Positions 42,525 to 51,900 of a DNA stretch of 64,000 bases are shown here, one piece after another (the stretch's first letter is position 1; each line of letters begins with the position of its first letter). Made by a program: the position numbers and the translations under genes. The notes under the pieces are model-generated. The model had not been told where the DNA came from. It worked only from the letters and a program-made list of their open reading frames with translations, and made no database searches. Source of the stretch: Bacteroidota bacterium (GTDB lineage Bacteria; Bacteroidota; Bacteroidia; Bacteroidales; Lentimicrobiaceae); NCBI GenBank assembly GCA_023417935.1, contig JAEZDY010000003.1:1-64000 (forward strand). The letters run 5' to 3'.

Positions 42525-44018
42525 ATGGAACAGTACTTCGGGAATTTCAGGAAAAACATTATTGGTCACGATCTTAAGTACACAACGCCGTTTGGTGAAG
42601 TTAAACTGGTTTATGCCGACTGGATAGCAAGCGGACGGTTGTATAAACCTATCGAAGACAGGCTTACCGACGACATCGGACCGTTTATCGGGAACACCCA
42701 CACTGAAACCAGTGAAACAGGCACTTCAATGACACGTGCTTATCACCTTGCCCATAAGATCATCAAGAAACATGTAAATGCAAGTGCTGATGACCTTATC
42801 ATTACAGCAGGATTTGGAATGACAGGAGTGATTGTTAAATTCCAGCGAATGATGGGATTGAAGATGTGCGGTCAGCTCACTGATAATGTTTGCTTTAAGG
42901 ATAAGGTAAAACCTGTTGTATTTGTAACCCACATGGAACATCATTCAAACCACACTTCATGGTTTGAAACCATTAGTGATGTAGTTGTATTGCAGCCTGA
43001 TAAAGACCTGCTTGTTGATCCTGAGGAATTGCGCAGGCAACTTATAATATACAAGGACCGGCCATTAAAAATAGGTGCTTTCACTGCCTGCTCAAACGTT
43101 ACAGGTGTTCGCACTCCATACCATCAACTGGCTAGAGTAATGCATGAATATGATGGTGTGTGCTTTATTGATTTTGCCGCCTCAGCCCCATATGACGAGA
43201 TCAACATGCATCCCGAAGATCCTATGGAACACCTTGATGCTGTGATGTTCTCTCCTCACAAGTTCCTTGGCGGACCCGGCTCATCAGGTGTGTTGGTTTT
43301 CAACAAAGCAATGTATCATAACCGTACTCCCGATCAACCGGGTGGCGGCACTGTTGACTGGACCAACCCTTGGGGTGAATTCAAGTATGTTGATGATATT
43401 GAAGCACGTGAAGATGGTGGTACTCCGGGTTTTATGCAGGCAATAAAAACTGCCCTTTGCATTGAACTAAAGGAGAACATGGGCATAGAAAACATGAAAG
43501 CACGTGAAATTGAATTGCTTGATATTGCCTTTAAAGGTTTGAATAGTATTGAAGGTTTACATATTCTGGCACCTGAACAGAAACACAGGTTAGGTATTAT
43601 TTCGTTTTACTTTGAAGATATCCATTACAACCTGGTTGTTAAAATGCTGAGCGATCGCTTCGGTGTACAGGTAAGAGGGGGTTGTGCATGTGCCGGCACC
43701 TACGGCCACTTTCTACTCGATGTAAGTTATGAGCATTCCAAACAAATTACCCAGTTGATCAATAGCGGCGATCTATCCAGAAAACCCGGCTGGGTGAGGC
43801 TTTCGTTGCATCCTACTATGACAAATGATGAGTTAGATTTTATCATCTATGCCATTGGTGAAATAAGGAAAAATCACGAAACGTGGAAATCTGATTACGT
43901 GTATAACAAACACACCAATGAGTTCAGGCACTATCTTGATAACTCTGTATTAAACGACAGGATAACCGAGAGAGTAACTGACTGGTTCACACTAAAGCAA
44001 ACAGAGTATTCAATCTGA
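42525..44018 (+). CDS. PLP-dependent class V aminotransferase (cysteine-desulfurase-like)
   Basis: The 497-residue protein has the class V fold. D216 (FIDFAAS) and K246 (SPHKFLGG) are the PLP-aspartate and PLP-lysine. HMEHHSN near 136-142 gives the stacking His. A C-terminal Cys in RGGCACAGTYGH (about residue 386) lies near the catalytic position of SufS-type desulfurases, though the motif is unlike IscS. At 497 residues it is ~90 longer than SufS. The reaction (desulfurase, selenocysteine lyase or other) is unproven. It is convergent with the metallophosphoesterase gene with only 11 bp between. Confidence 0.82.
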   Translation: MEQYFGNFRKNIIGHDLKYTTPFGEVKLVYADWIASGRLYKPIEDRLTDDIGPFIGNTHTETSETGTSMTRAYHLAHKIIKKHVNASADDLIITAGFGMTGVIVKFQRMMGLKMCGQLTDNVCFKDKVKPVVFVTHMEHHSNHTSWFETISDVVVLQPDKDLLVDPEELRRQLIIYKDRPLKIGAFTACSNVTGVRTPYHQLARVMHEYDGVCFIDFAASAPYDEINMHPEDPMEHLDAVMFSPHKFLGGPGSSGVLVFNKAMYHNRTPDQPGGGTVDWTNPWGEFKYVDDIEAREDGGTPGFMQAIKTALCIELKENMGIENMKAREIELLDIAFKGLNSIEGLHILAPEQKHRLGIISFYFEDIHYNLVVKMLSDRFGVQVRGGCACAGTYGHFLLDVSYEHSKQITQLINSGDLSRKPGWVRLSLHPTMTNDELDFIIYAIGEIRKNHETWKSDYVYNKHTNEFRHYLDNSVLNDRITERVTDWFTLKQTEYSI

Positions 44019-44029
44019 TTGAATGCCGG

Positions 44030-45367
44030 TTAGTCAGTCAGCGTTATCAAAGTAATTTCAGGTAATATACCAACCCTTCCCGGATAGGCTATATGTCCGA
44101 GACCCACATTCACATATAAACGTGACACATGGCCGTTTTTCACCTTCTTCTGGTACATTCCACTCCAATTCTTATAAATGTACTGTGAAGGGCTCCATTT
44201 AATACCTAAGCCCTGTATTCCCATCTGCATTCCATGGGTGTGACCCGACAATGTAACGTGAAAACGAGGATACTTCTGAACAATTTCAGCATCCCAGTGA
44301 GTTGGATCATGCGACATCAAAATACTTACATCGGTTTCAGGAGCATTCTGCATAGTAATTCCCATATCACCATACCGGTGAAAACGGGTTGTTGCGCTCC
44401 AATTCTCGACGCCTGCAAGCAAAATGGTGCTGCCATCAACATCTATTACAGTATTCTCATTTCTGAGCAACTTCCACCCCATTTTGTCATAAAATGCCTC
44501 AAGCAACTTGATATCATTTAGCTTGGAAATAGAATCAGGCCATGGCACATAATCGCCGTAATCATGATTTCCCATGATGGCATAAATGCCAAGCGGTGCA
44601 TCGATCTTACCGAGAATATCCTCAAAACCTTTTGTTTCAGTGGCGCTAAAGTTCACCATATCACCGGTAAATAAAACCAGGTCAGGCTGCAGTTCATTCA
44701 CAATTTCCACCGCCTTTTCCATTGGTTTTGTCGACGCCCAACTTCCCAGGTGTATATCTGATAACTGTACTATCTTCAAGCCTTTCAGTGATTCAGGCAG
44801 GTCAGTTACCTGCAATTCAATTTCGCGTGTTTTAAATTTTGATACCCAATGTATGCTACCAATAAATAATCCAACAAAAGCCAGACTCCCCAATATAATT
44901 GCCATTCGTTTTAAAAATTTTTCGATGTAAAAATAAATGCCCCCGGGTTTGATTCTTCTGCGAAATATCAACCTGAATAATTCAAAAACCAGGGGTAGAA
45001 TAAGTAAAGCAAACGTTATTGTTTTGGCTAACAGCGCCATAAGCCCTATACCGGGCAGGTAGATCTTCCAAAATTGATGCCATTCCTGCAAAGGAATAAC
45101 AGAAGCAACCACAAGAAAGGTGATAAGCAAAATAACCGGAAGCCACCAGAGTATTATCAGTAAGACCCTGAACCGATCACTCAACACAGGTCGGGCTTCA
45201 CGTATATAGTTATATACGAGGTACTCAAGCAGCAGGTATATGCCTAAAAGAGGTATCCTGCCTGCATAATGAGGCAGTGATTCTTTAAGCACAAAATATA
45301 GAAGAGTAAGAAAAACAAGTAGCAATAAACCAACTATGTACTTGTTCCGTCTTGTTTTTATTCTCAA
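44030..45367 (-). CDS. membrane metallophosphoesterase (YkuE/YaeI-like)
   Basis: The 445-residue protein has four to five transmembrane helices in the first ~190 residues. The calcineurin-like domain follows, with QLSDIHLGSW, GDMVNFSATE, GNHDYGDY and LSGHTHGMQMG. The two-metal site is complete. This group includes phosphatases acting on membrane lipids or cyclic nucleotides. The active site should face the periplasm. The gene lies upstream of, and away from, the copper ATPase gene, separated by 68 bp and transcribed the same way. Confidence 0.9.
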   Translation of the reverse strand: MRIKTRRNKYIVGLLLLVFLTLLYFVLKESLPHYAGRIPLLGIYLLLEYLVYNYIREARPVLSDRFRVLLIILWWLPVILLITFLVVASVIPLQEWHQFWKIYLPGIGLMALLAKTITFALLILPLVFELFRLIFRRRIKPGGIYFYIEKFLKRMAIILGSLAFVGLFIGSIHWVSKFKTREIELQVTDLPESLKGLKIVQLSDIHLGSWASTKPMEKAVEIVNELQPDLVLFTGDMVNFSATETKGFEDILGKIDAPLGIYAIMGNHDYGDYVPWPDSISKLNDIKLLEAFYDKMGWKLLRNENTVIDVDGSTILLAGVENWSATTRFHRYGDMGITMQNAPETDVSILMSHDPTHWDAEIVQKYPRFHVTLSGHTHGMQMGIQGLGIKWSPSQYIYKNWSGMYQKKVKNGHVSRLYVNVGLGHIAYPGRVGILPEITLITLTD

Positions 45368-45435
45368 TGGCTATTTTATTTGTTCCGCAGTTGTAAAAGA
45401 GCTTGCGCGACAGGCTGCAAAGATACGCAATAATG

Positions 45436-48069
45436 TTATTTGGTTCTAAGTCTTAGTGCATTAGCAATTACCGATACTGAACTAAAACTCATTGCAACAG
45501 CCGCAATCATTGGGCTCAGCAGTATTCCGAAAAATGGAAAAAGCAAACCTGCAGCTATAGGAACCCCAAGGATATTGTAGATAAAAGCAAAGAACAAATT
45601 CTGCTTAATATTCCGCATAACTTCAACGCTTAGTTTCTTTGCCCTTGCTATGCCCGACAAATCACCTTTTACCAGGGTAATTTCAGCACTTTGCATGGCG
45701 ATATCAGTACCTGTGCCCATGGCAATTCCAATGTCGGCTTGTGCCAGAGCAGGTGCATCATTAATACCATCGCCGGCCATCGCCACCATCCTGCCTTCCT
45801 TCTGAAGCGCCTTAACCATGTTAAACTTGTCATCGGGCAAACAATCAGCCTTGTAATCATCCAAACCCAATTCCTTAGCAACTGCAGCAGCTGTGAATTC
45901 ATTATCACCCGTGAGCATGATCACCTTAACACCCATCTCCTTCAACTCTTTGATTGCACTGTAAGATGTTTTCTTGATACTATCAGCAACACTTACAATC
46001 CCTTCCACCTTATTCCCGATCACAAGGTACATCACCGTTTGCCCTGTTGATTGCCATTCCTTTATAATAACTTGATTTTCTTCGTTTGCCGTTGCATTGA
46101 AGTCTTCAAGCAGTTTTTTATTACCGAGTCCTACCCGCTTATTGTTCACAATTCCTTCAACACCCTTTCCGGTAACTGAGGTAAACTTGTCAACATCAAG
46201 TAAACTGATCTTCTTTTCTATAGCGCCTTTAACAATGGCTTCAGCAAGGGGATGTTCACTGAAGGCGTCCACTGAAGCGGCCATTTGAAGCACTTCATCA
46301 TCAGTAAGCTCACCAAACGACTTACTGGCTTTCAGTGCAGGCTTACCTTCAGTTAAAGTGCCGGTTTTGTCGACAATCAAGGTATTTATCTTATTCATCT
46401 CCTCCATGGCACGGGCATCCTTGACTAGTATTCCCGATTGAGCCCCTCTGCCGGTACCTACCATTATTGACATAGGGGTAGCTAAACCAAGTGCACACGG
46501 ACAGGCAATTATAAGAACCGAAACTGCATTAACGAATGCATATACCAGGGCAGGCTGTGGTCCCCAGGTTGCCCAGATCACAAATGTAAGAATGGCAATA
46601 CCAATAATGATCTGCACGAAATACTTGGCAACCGTATCGGCCAAACGCTGAATTGGTGCCCGCGATCGGCTGGCTTCATTAACCATCTCAATGATCCGAG
46701 CAAGCAAAGTGTCTTTTCCCACTTTCTCAGCACGCATAACAAAGGAGGTCTTACCATTAATGGTTCCACCTGTAACCTTATCTCCTGTTTCCTTATCAAC
46801 GGGCATCGGCTCGCCGGTGATCATACTTTCATCGATGGTGGCCTCACCTTCAGTAATATCACCATCAACAGGAATTTTTTCACCCGGTCTCACCCTTAAC
46901 AGATCACCTGCCATTACATGCTCAAGAGGTATTTCCTCTTCGGTGCCATTGGTAATTTTCCTGGCAATAGGTGGCACCAGATCAAGCAATGATCTAATGG
47001 CTGTGTTGGTTTTTGAATGCGCTTTTAGTTCTAGTACCTGTCCAAGCAATACCAAAGTAAGTATCACTGCCGCCGCTTCAAAGTACAAATGCACATTACC
47101 ATGCATATCCTTAAACTGTGCGGGAAACAAGCCGGGGGCTAATAGGGCGAATACACTGAAAATATAGGCAGCTCCAACGCCAATAGAGATCAGAGTCCAC
47201 ATATTTGGCGATCGCCTCACAATAGAGCTGTACCCCCTTTTGAAAAACTGCCAGCCTGAATAAAATACCACAGGAGAGGTAAGTGTAAGAGAGAGCCAGC
47301 CAATAACAGTGCGGTATTGCATAGCTAGCTCAGACACTGCGGGTATCATATCAGCCATGGCAATCACAAAAACAGGAATTGTTAGTGCAACTGCGATCCA
47401 AAATTTCTTAGCCATAGCCTTGTATGCCCGCTCCTCTTCGCTTACCGGCTGCACATCAATAGGCACAAGGTCCATTCCACAGATTGGACAACTCCCGGGC
47501 CTATCCTGCCTGATTTCAGGATGCATAGGGCAGGTATATCCGGCAGAGGTCTTTACAAAGCTCTCTTCTTTCAATAAATGCATGCCACAAACCGGACAAT
47601 CGCCAGGATGATCATAAACCTTATCGCCTTCGCAGCGCATCGGACAATAATACCTATCACCTCCTGATGATTTCCCATCAGATGGTTCCCTAGGCGGAAT
47701 AAACTTCTTTGTGTTATTTACCGGCGCATACTTACCGTGCTTATGAGTTTCCCCGGAAGCAGGCGGATCATATTTCTCATCAACCTTTACAAGGAACATA
47801 TTACACACAGGGCAGCGGCCGGGCTGATCATAGGTTTTGTCACCCTCACAATACATGGGACAGTAGTAGTCGGGCTGTTTCATTTCGGCCTGTTTCTTTC
47901 TTGCCTCTTCTACAGGTTTCAAAAACATCCCACATTCGGGGCAAGAGCCGGAGTTTTTATAGATCTTATCACCCTCACATCCCATAGGACATGCATAACC
48001 TGACAGGTTTTCACCACCCTCTACATTTGATTTCCCGGCACTATTATCCCGGTTAACTTTCTCGTCCAT
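45436..48069 (-). CDS. copA: copper/heavy-metal P1B-type ATPase with four N-terminal metal-binding modules
   Basis: An 877-residue P-type ATPase exporting Cu+ or Ag+. Four N-terminal zinc-ribbon-like modules occur at 25-54, 68-97, 140-168 and 178-206. Each has YxCPM...CPxCxM (first three with CEGDK, last with HPEIRQD). The core has the membrane CPC (IIACPCALG), phosphorylation [15 protein letters not shown]-type loop [17 protein letters not shown] and GDGINDAP. This differs from the ferredoxin-fold CxxC domains of E. coli CopA. No copper regulator or chaperone is next to it. The arrangement of four modules is unusually long. Confidence 0.95.
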   Translation of the reverse strand: MDEKVNRDNSAGKSNVEGGENLSGYACPMGCEGDKIYKNSGSCPECGMFLKPVEEARKKQAEMKQPDYYCPMYCEGDKTYDQPGRCPVCNMFLVKVDEKYDPPASGETHKHGKYAPVNNTKKFIPPREPSDGKSSGGDRYYCPMRCEGDKVYDHPGDCPVCGMHLLKEESFVKTSAGYTCPMHPEIRQDRPGSCPICGMDLVPIDVQPVSEEERAYKAMAKKFWIAVALTIPVFVIAMADMIPAVSELAMQYRTVIGWLSLTLTSPVVFYSGWQFFKRGYSSIVRRSPNMWTLISIGVGAAYIFSVFALLAPGLFPAQFKDMHGNVHLYFEAAAVILTLVLLGQVLELKAHSKTNTAIRSLLDLVPPIARKITNGTEEEIPLEHVMAGDLLRVRPGEKIPVDGDITEGEATIDESMITGEPMPVDKETGDKVTGGTINGKTSFVMRAEKVGKDTLLARIIEMVNEASRSRAPIQRLADTVAKYFVQIIIGIAILTFVIWATWGPQPALVYAFVNAVSVLIIACPCALGLATPMSIMVGTGRGAQSGILVKDARAMEEMNKINTLIVDKTGTLTEGKPALKASKSFGELTDDEVLQMAASVDAFSEHPLAEAIVKGAIEKKISLLDVDKFTSVTGKGVEGIVNNKRVGLGNKKLLEDFNATANEENQVIIKEWQSTGQTVMYLVIGNKVEGIVSVADSIKKTSYSAIKELKEMGVKVIMLTGDNEFTAAAVAKELGLDDYKADCLPDDKFNMVKALQKEGRMVAMAGDGINDAPALAQADIGIAMGTGTDIAMQSAEITLVKGDLSGIARAKKLSVEVMRNIKQNLFFAFIYNILGVPIAAGLLFPFFGILLSPMIAAVAMSFSSVSVIANALRLRTK

Positions 48070-48195
48070 GTTTTAAAATATAATTGAAACTTACTTATGT
48101 AACAATGTAAAACAATTTGAGGTTTATAAACACAAACTATTGAAATGAGTTAAATGAAAACAGATAAATGATTGTGAAGTTTCACTTTAGTTGTA

Positions 48196-48294
48196 TGTTA
48201 GCCTACCTATATAGTACCTTTTCTATACGGTTAGCCTACGGTTACTCTACCCTTAGGGTAGAGTAACCGTAGGCTAACCGTACTGTATATGTAT
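48196..48294. repeat. 11-bp phased array containing a 28-bp perfect palindrome
   Basis: Nine consecutive 11-mers run from 48196. The core ones read ggttagcctac, ggttactctac, ccttagggtag, agtaaccgtag and gctaaccgtac. The 28-bp arms 48226-48253 and 48255-48282 are perfectly complementary with one base between. The array lies upstream of the copper ATPase gene (-) and before the tRNAs. Period and GGTT/AACC core match the array at 17907. Confidence 0.8.
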
Positions 48295-48400
48295 TTTAAT
48301 TGTAATGTAAGACTTAATAAAGGATCATTCTTTTTCGTTTTTTTCAAATAGATGTTCCTGATGAATTCTGTCATCATAAAAACATTTGTAATTGCAAATT

Positions 48401-48436
48401 GGGACTAGTGGGACAAGTAGGTCAAGTGGGACAGAG
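48401..48436. repeat. four 9-bp tandem repeats
   Basis: Units gggactagt, gggacaagt, aggtcaagt and gggacagag. The gap 48070-48553 otherwise shows only the 11-bp array. Confidence 0.6.
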
Positions 48437-48553
48437 CTGTAAAAAATAGGACCTATAGGTTACGATGTAAATACTTTTATTCCATTGATAAGCCTTAACC
48501 CTGAAAGGCCTTCAGCAGGTCGAAATAAAAGGACATAATCTTATATAAAAAGT

Positions 48554-48589
48554 AAAACCCCTGTAGATCTTGCGATTACAGGGGTTTTT
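48554..48589 (-). terminator. terminator of the tRNA-Ser/tRNA-Pro transcript
   Basis: Stem aaaacccctgta / tacaggggtttt with a gatcttgcgat loop. On the minus strand it lies just after tRNA-Pro. Confidence 0.85.
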
Positions 48590-48590
48590 G

Positions 48591-48665
48591 TCGGGGCGAA
48601 AGGATTCGAACCTTCGACCCCCTGGTCCCAAACCAGGTGCGCTAGCCGGGCTGCGCTACGCCCCG
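48591..48665 (-). tRNA. tRNA-Pro (anticodon TGG)
   Basis: Acceptor cggggcg pairs with cgccccg. On the minus strand the anticodon loop TTTGGGA is closed by CCTGG/CCAGG, giving anticodon TGG. The T-arm GGTTCGAATCC is intact. CCA is not encoded. It is the second of two tRNAs in one transcript. Confidence 0.95.
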
Positions 48666-48693
48666 AAAAATCTTTATTCCAATCCTCTTCACT

Positions 48694-48783
48694 TGGCGGT
48701 GAAGGGGGGATTCGAACCCCCGGTACCGTTTCCAGTACGACAGTTTAGCAAACTGTTGGTTTCAGCCACTCACCCACCTCACC
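48694..48783 (-). tRNA. tRNA-Ser (anticodon GCT), CCA encoded
   Basis: A long-variable-arm tRNA. The 5' acceptor GGTGAGG pairs with CTTCACC (one G-U), followed by discriminator G and encoded CCA. The anticodon loop TTGCTAA is closed by ACAGT/ACTGT, giving GCT. It is transcribed ahead of tRNA-Pro, 28 bp away. Confidence 0.95.
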
Positions 48784-48868
48784 AAACGGGAGTGCAAAAG
48801 TACGAAAGGAATCCTAATTACCAAATAAAATGTGAAGAATTATGGAATATTTTAGAGAAATTTATGAA

Positions 48869-49324
48869 TTAAGGGATATAAAGCCCTTTGGAGGACACTC
48901 CAGCACCCAAAAAGTTGCCTATTTTCTCTAAAAGCATCTGTTTGTCGATTGGCTTGGCGATGTAATCAATACAGCCAGAAGCATAGCATAACTCAACTTC
49001 ATTGTCGTATACATAAGCTGTTTGAGCTATAACCGGCAGATCTTCCTTAATACTGTGGATTGCCATGGTAGCATCAAAGCCATTAATGCCCGGCATATTG
49101 ATATCCATAAGCACAATGTCAATGTTTTTATGCTCGCGTACCATATTAATGGCCTCATGCCCTGAGGCAGCCCATAATATCTCAGCATTGGTATGGCGTA
49201 AAATAGTCTTCAGATATAGGAAACTGCAATCGGTGTCTTCGGCAATCAGGATTGACTTACCTGCCCAATCGTAGGTCTTACCTGCAGTATTGTTTTGAAA
49301 TTCCGTAAACAGTAGTTGTTTCAT
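48869..49324 (-). CDS. CheY-like response regulator, receiver only
   Basis: The 151-residue protein has an N-terminal ~22-residue extension and a receiver domain. Acidic pair E29-D30 (IAED), phospho-acceptor D74 (VLMDINMPG), the switch Thr in QTAY and K124 (AKPID) are all present. No output domain is attached. No sensor kinase is adjacent, so it probably links to a hybrid kinase elsewhere. Sequences like DINMPGINGFDAT are typical of receivers from hybrid kinases. It is expressed toward the tRNAs. Confidence 0.92.
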   Translation of the reverse strand: MKQLLFTEFQNNTAGKTYDWAGKSILIAEDTDCSFLYLKTILRHTNAEILWAASGHEAINMVREHKNIDIVLMDINMPGINGFDATMAIHSIKEDLPVIAQTAYVYDNEVELCYASGCIDYIAKPIDKQMLLEKIGNFLGAGVSSKGLYIP

Positions 49325-49501
49325 GGGGTTTTTGACTTATGCACCTCGATTGCTTAGCGAAAGTAGTAATAAATCTTGATGCAATTTAAGTTTTATCTCT
49401 AAATCTTAAAAAAGTAATTGCATAAAAACATCAAAAGTGCATTTTTTCCTTAAAAAGGAGCATAAATTTTCGACTATAATAGTAACTTTCGGAGTTTTTA
49501 G

Positions 49502-49509
49502 TACCTTTG
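49502..49509 (+). promoter_or_regulatory. putative tRNA-Arg promoter -7 box
   Basis: TACCTTTG followed by CAG fits TAnnTTTG and lies 53 bp before the tRNA 5' end. Confidence 0.6.
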
Positions 49510-49561
49510 CAGTCCCGTAAAATAACACATGATTCACATAGTTTGTTGTTATTTTATTGAC

Positions 49562-49635
49562 GGTCCGGTAGCTCAGTTGGATAGAGCAGCAGCCTTCTAA
49601 GCTGCGGGTCAGGCGTTCGAGTCGCCTCCGGATCA
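49562..49635 (+). tRNA. tRNA-Arg (anticodon TCT)
   Basis: Acceptor GGTCCGG with CCGGATC (one G-U). The anticodon loop CTTCTAA is closed by GCAGC/GCTGC, giving TCT. T-arm GCGTTCGAGTCGC is intact. CCA is not encoded. Confidence 0.95.
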
Positions 49636-49676
49636 CTAACCAAATTATCTCTTTATCAATTGGTTGAGCATAAGGA

Positions 49677-50540
49677 ATGATTAAACGATTCCTATCTTCT
49701 CTGCTCTTTTTCATAGCCCGGTTGATCAGCTACCTGCCACTCAATTGGCTATATGGCATTTCAAAATTCCTCTCTTTTGTATTGCGAAATATAGTCGGTT
49801 ATCGCCGTAATGTTATAATTCAGAACTTAAGTCGCTCATTTCCTAACCTTAAATACAAGGAAATTTTAGTTTTGGCTGATGCTTTCTACCTACATTTCAC
49901 AGATGTCTTTGCAGAAGTTGTTAAAAGCATCAGTATGCCTGCCGATGAGCTAAAGAGGAGGTTCATGGTTGAAAATCCGGAGCTTCTTATGGAATACCAT
50001 AATTCAGGTAAAAATATTATAGGGCTCACAGGGCATATCGGTAATTGGGAGTGGCTGAGCATTGTGCCTGCTCTGTATCCGTTTTCATGCTATACGCTTT
50101 ATAAACCTCTAAGGAATAAGCAGGCCGAGGGAGTTATGACACGCATAAGGCTAAAGTTCGGGATGAAGCTGCTCGCTATGTCAAATGCCGCAAGGTATAT
50201 ACTAAGTAACAAGACCAGCACATCATTGTATATTTTCATTGGTGATCAGTCACCGGCAAAAGTTGAGAACGCGCATGAGTTCATGTTTCTTAATCAAAGT
50301 ACCACATTTTTTACAGGAGGAGCTAAACTTGCCAGGGCAACAAAGGCTGCTGTAGTATATATCTCCATAAGGAAAGTGAGTCGCGGCAATTATTCTGTGC
50401 GATTTATTCCGATTGAAGTAGACGATATTCCTATGGATTATGAAGTTCAGATAATTAAGGAGTATGCAAGGCTTCTTGAAGCAGATATCCATGCAACTCC
50501 TGTGAACTGGTTGTGGTCACATAAACGATGGAAACATTGA
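49677..50540 (+). CDS. LpxL/HtrB-family lipid A acyltransferase
   Basis: A 287-residue inner-membrane acyltransferase with a hydrophobic N-terminus. The HxxxxE catalytic motif is H120-x4-E125 (TGHIGNWEW). LGDQSP-like FIGDQSPAK and the C-terminal LLEADIHATPVNWLWSHKRWK are family hallmarks. It should add a secondary acyl chain to lipid A. It lies 33 bp before an MFS transporter gene. Confidence 0.93.
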   Translation: MIKRFLSSLLFFIARLISYLPLNWLYGISKFLSFVLRNIVGYRRNVIIQNLSRSFPNLKYKEILVLADAFYLHFTDVFAEVVKSISMPADELKRRFMVENPELLMEYHNSGKNIIGLTGHIGNWEWLSIVPALYPFSCYTLYKPLRNKQAEGVMTRIRLKFGMKLLAMSNAARYILSNKTSTSLYIFIGDQSPAKVENAHEFMFLNQSTTFFTGGAKLARATKAAVVYISIRKVSRGNYSVRFIPIEVDDIPMDYEVQIIKEYARLLEADIHATPVNWLWSHKRWKH

Positions 50541-50573
50541 AGGTGGTTTTCAAGTTGATAGCTTACACAGGCA

Positions 50574-51794
50574 ATGGAAACTTTTAAATCACTCAGGCAC
50601 CGTAATTTCAGGTTATTCTTCTTTGGACAGATAATTTCACTGCCTGGCAACTGGATACAAAACATTGCTATGGGATGGCTGGTATTCAGATTGACTGATT
50701 CAGCATTGTTGCTTGGTGTTGTTGGATTTGCTGCCCAAATACCGTCGTTTTTCATTACCCCTGTAGCCGGGGTGTTTGCCGATAAAACTGAGCGTCGGAG
50801 CGTGTTGATAATGACCCAGGCGGTTTCAATGATAATTGCACTTTTACTTGCCTATCTTGTCCTAACCGACAGGATTACAGTTATGATTATTATAATTGGA
50901 GCAGTAATAAATGGTATAGCAAATGCTATTGACAATCCTTACCGCCATGCGTTCCTGGTAAATATGATAGACGACAGGAAGGATCTGCCCAATGCCATTG
51001 CACTAAATTCAACTATGTATAATTCAGCAAGGTTCATAGGCCCTCCAATTGGCGGGTTTCTTGTTGCCTATGCAGGTGAAGGAGTTTGCTTTTTGGTGAA
51101 TGGTTTAAGCTACATAGCTGTAATTGCCTCGTTGCTTGCGATGAATATTCCACGAATAGTCAAGAGCCTTGAGCATAATTCAGTTCTGTCAGATCTGCTT
51201 GGCGGCTTCAAATACGCCTATGAAACTAAACATCTGCAAATACTGATTATTATGGTAATTATTGTGAGCTTTATTGGCCTGCCATTCCAGGTATTTATGC
51301 CGGTATTTGCTAAGGATATATTAGGAGGAGACTCAAAAACCCTTGGTATACTAACCGGAGCTTTGGGTGCGGGTGCTTTAACAGGAGCACTGCTTTTGGC
51401 AAATCAGTCATCAATCAGCAGGTTCCCCTCAGTAATACTAACCTCCGCATTGATGTTCAGCATAGGACTTGGTGTATTTACCCTCTCTGAAACCCTATAC
51501 TTATCAATGATTGCCATGGTTGTAACCGGCTTTGGTATGGTGGTGTTGTTTGCTTCCTGCAATACCTTGCTGCAAACAATGGTTAATGAAAATATGAGAG
51601 GAAGGATTGTTGCTTTGTACAGTATGTCGTTTATGGGCTTCACACCCATTGGCAGCATCCTTTTAGGAAGTATAACTGAATTCACATCGCTTCAGAGCAC
51701 CCTTGTTGTTACATCACTCTTGTGCCTGCTGGTTGCGTTGTGGTATTACAAAAATATTAACCACATAAAGAAGGCGCTGGTATTGAATCAATAG
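50574..51794 (+). CDS. MFS transporter, EntS-like (MFS_3)
   Basis: A 406-residue protein with about 12 transmembrane helices. The start SLRHRNFRLFFFGQIIS and the DKTERRSVLIMTQ loop are typical of the EntS-like MFS group, often involved in siderophore or small-molecule export. The substrate is unknown. It is 33 bp downstream of the acyltransferase gene and may be co-transcribed. Confidence 0.9.
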   Translation: METFKSLRHRNFRLFFFGQIISLPGNWIQNIAMGWLVFRLTDSALLLGVVGFAAQIPSFFITPVAGVFADKTERRSVLIMTQAVSMIIALLLAYLVLTDRITVMIIIIGAVINGIANAIDNPYRHAFLVNMIDDRKDLPNAIALNSTMYNSARFIGPPIGGFLVAYAGEGVCFLVNGLSYIAVIASLLAMNIPRIVKSLEHNSVLSDLLGGFKYAYETKHLQILIIMVIIVSFIGLPFQVFMPVFAKDILGGDSKTLGILTGALGAGALTGALLLANQSSISRFPSVILTSALMFSIGLGVFTLSETLYLSMIAMVVTGFGMVVLFASCNTLLQTMVNENMRGRIVALYSMSFMGFTPIGSILLGSITEFTSLQSTLVVTSLLCLLVALWYYKNINHIKKALVLNQ

Positions 51795-51838
51795 ATTATG
51801 ATTCATGGTATGCAAATATTATGGTCATGGCAATAAAC

Positions 51839-51866
51839 GTAGAGACAGGGCATGCCCTGTCTCTAC
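51839..51866. repeat. 28-bp perfect palindrome
   Basis: gtagagacagggcatgccct continued by gtctctac is its own reverse complement. It lies between convergent genes and may act as a terminator or be a member of a dispersed palindromic family. Confidence 0.8.
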
Positions 51867-51900
51867 AACATTTCACAAATAAATTACAATAAGGTCAATA

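Noticed and set aside
47309..47611. Plus-strand ORFs across the copper ATPase N-terminus
   Set aside because: They are shadows of the strongly supported minus-strand copA gene and its repeated modules.
48570..48872. Plus-strand ORF with RKDSNLRPPGPKPGAL-like text
   Set aside because: It reads through the reverse complements of tRNA-Pro and tRNA-Ser. This is a well-known false-positive protein pattern.
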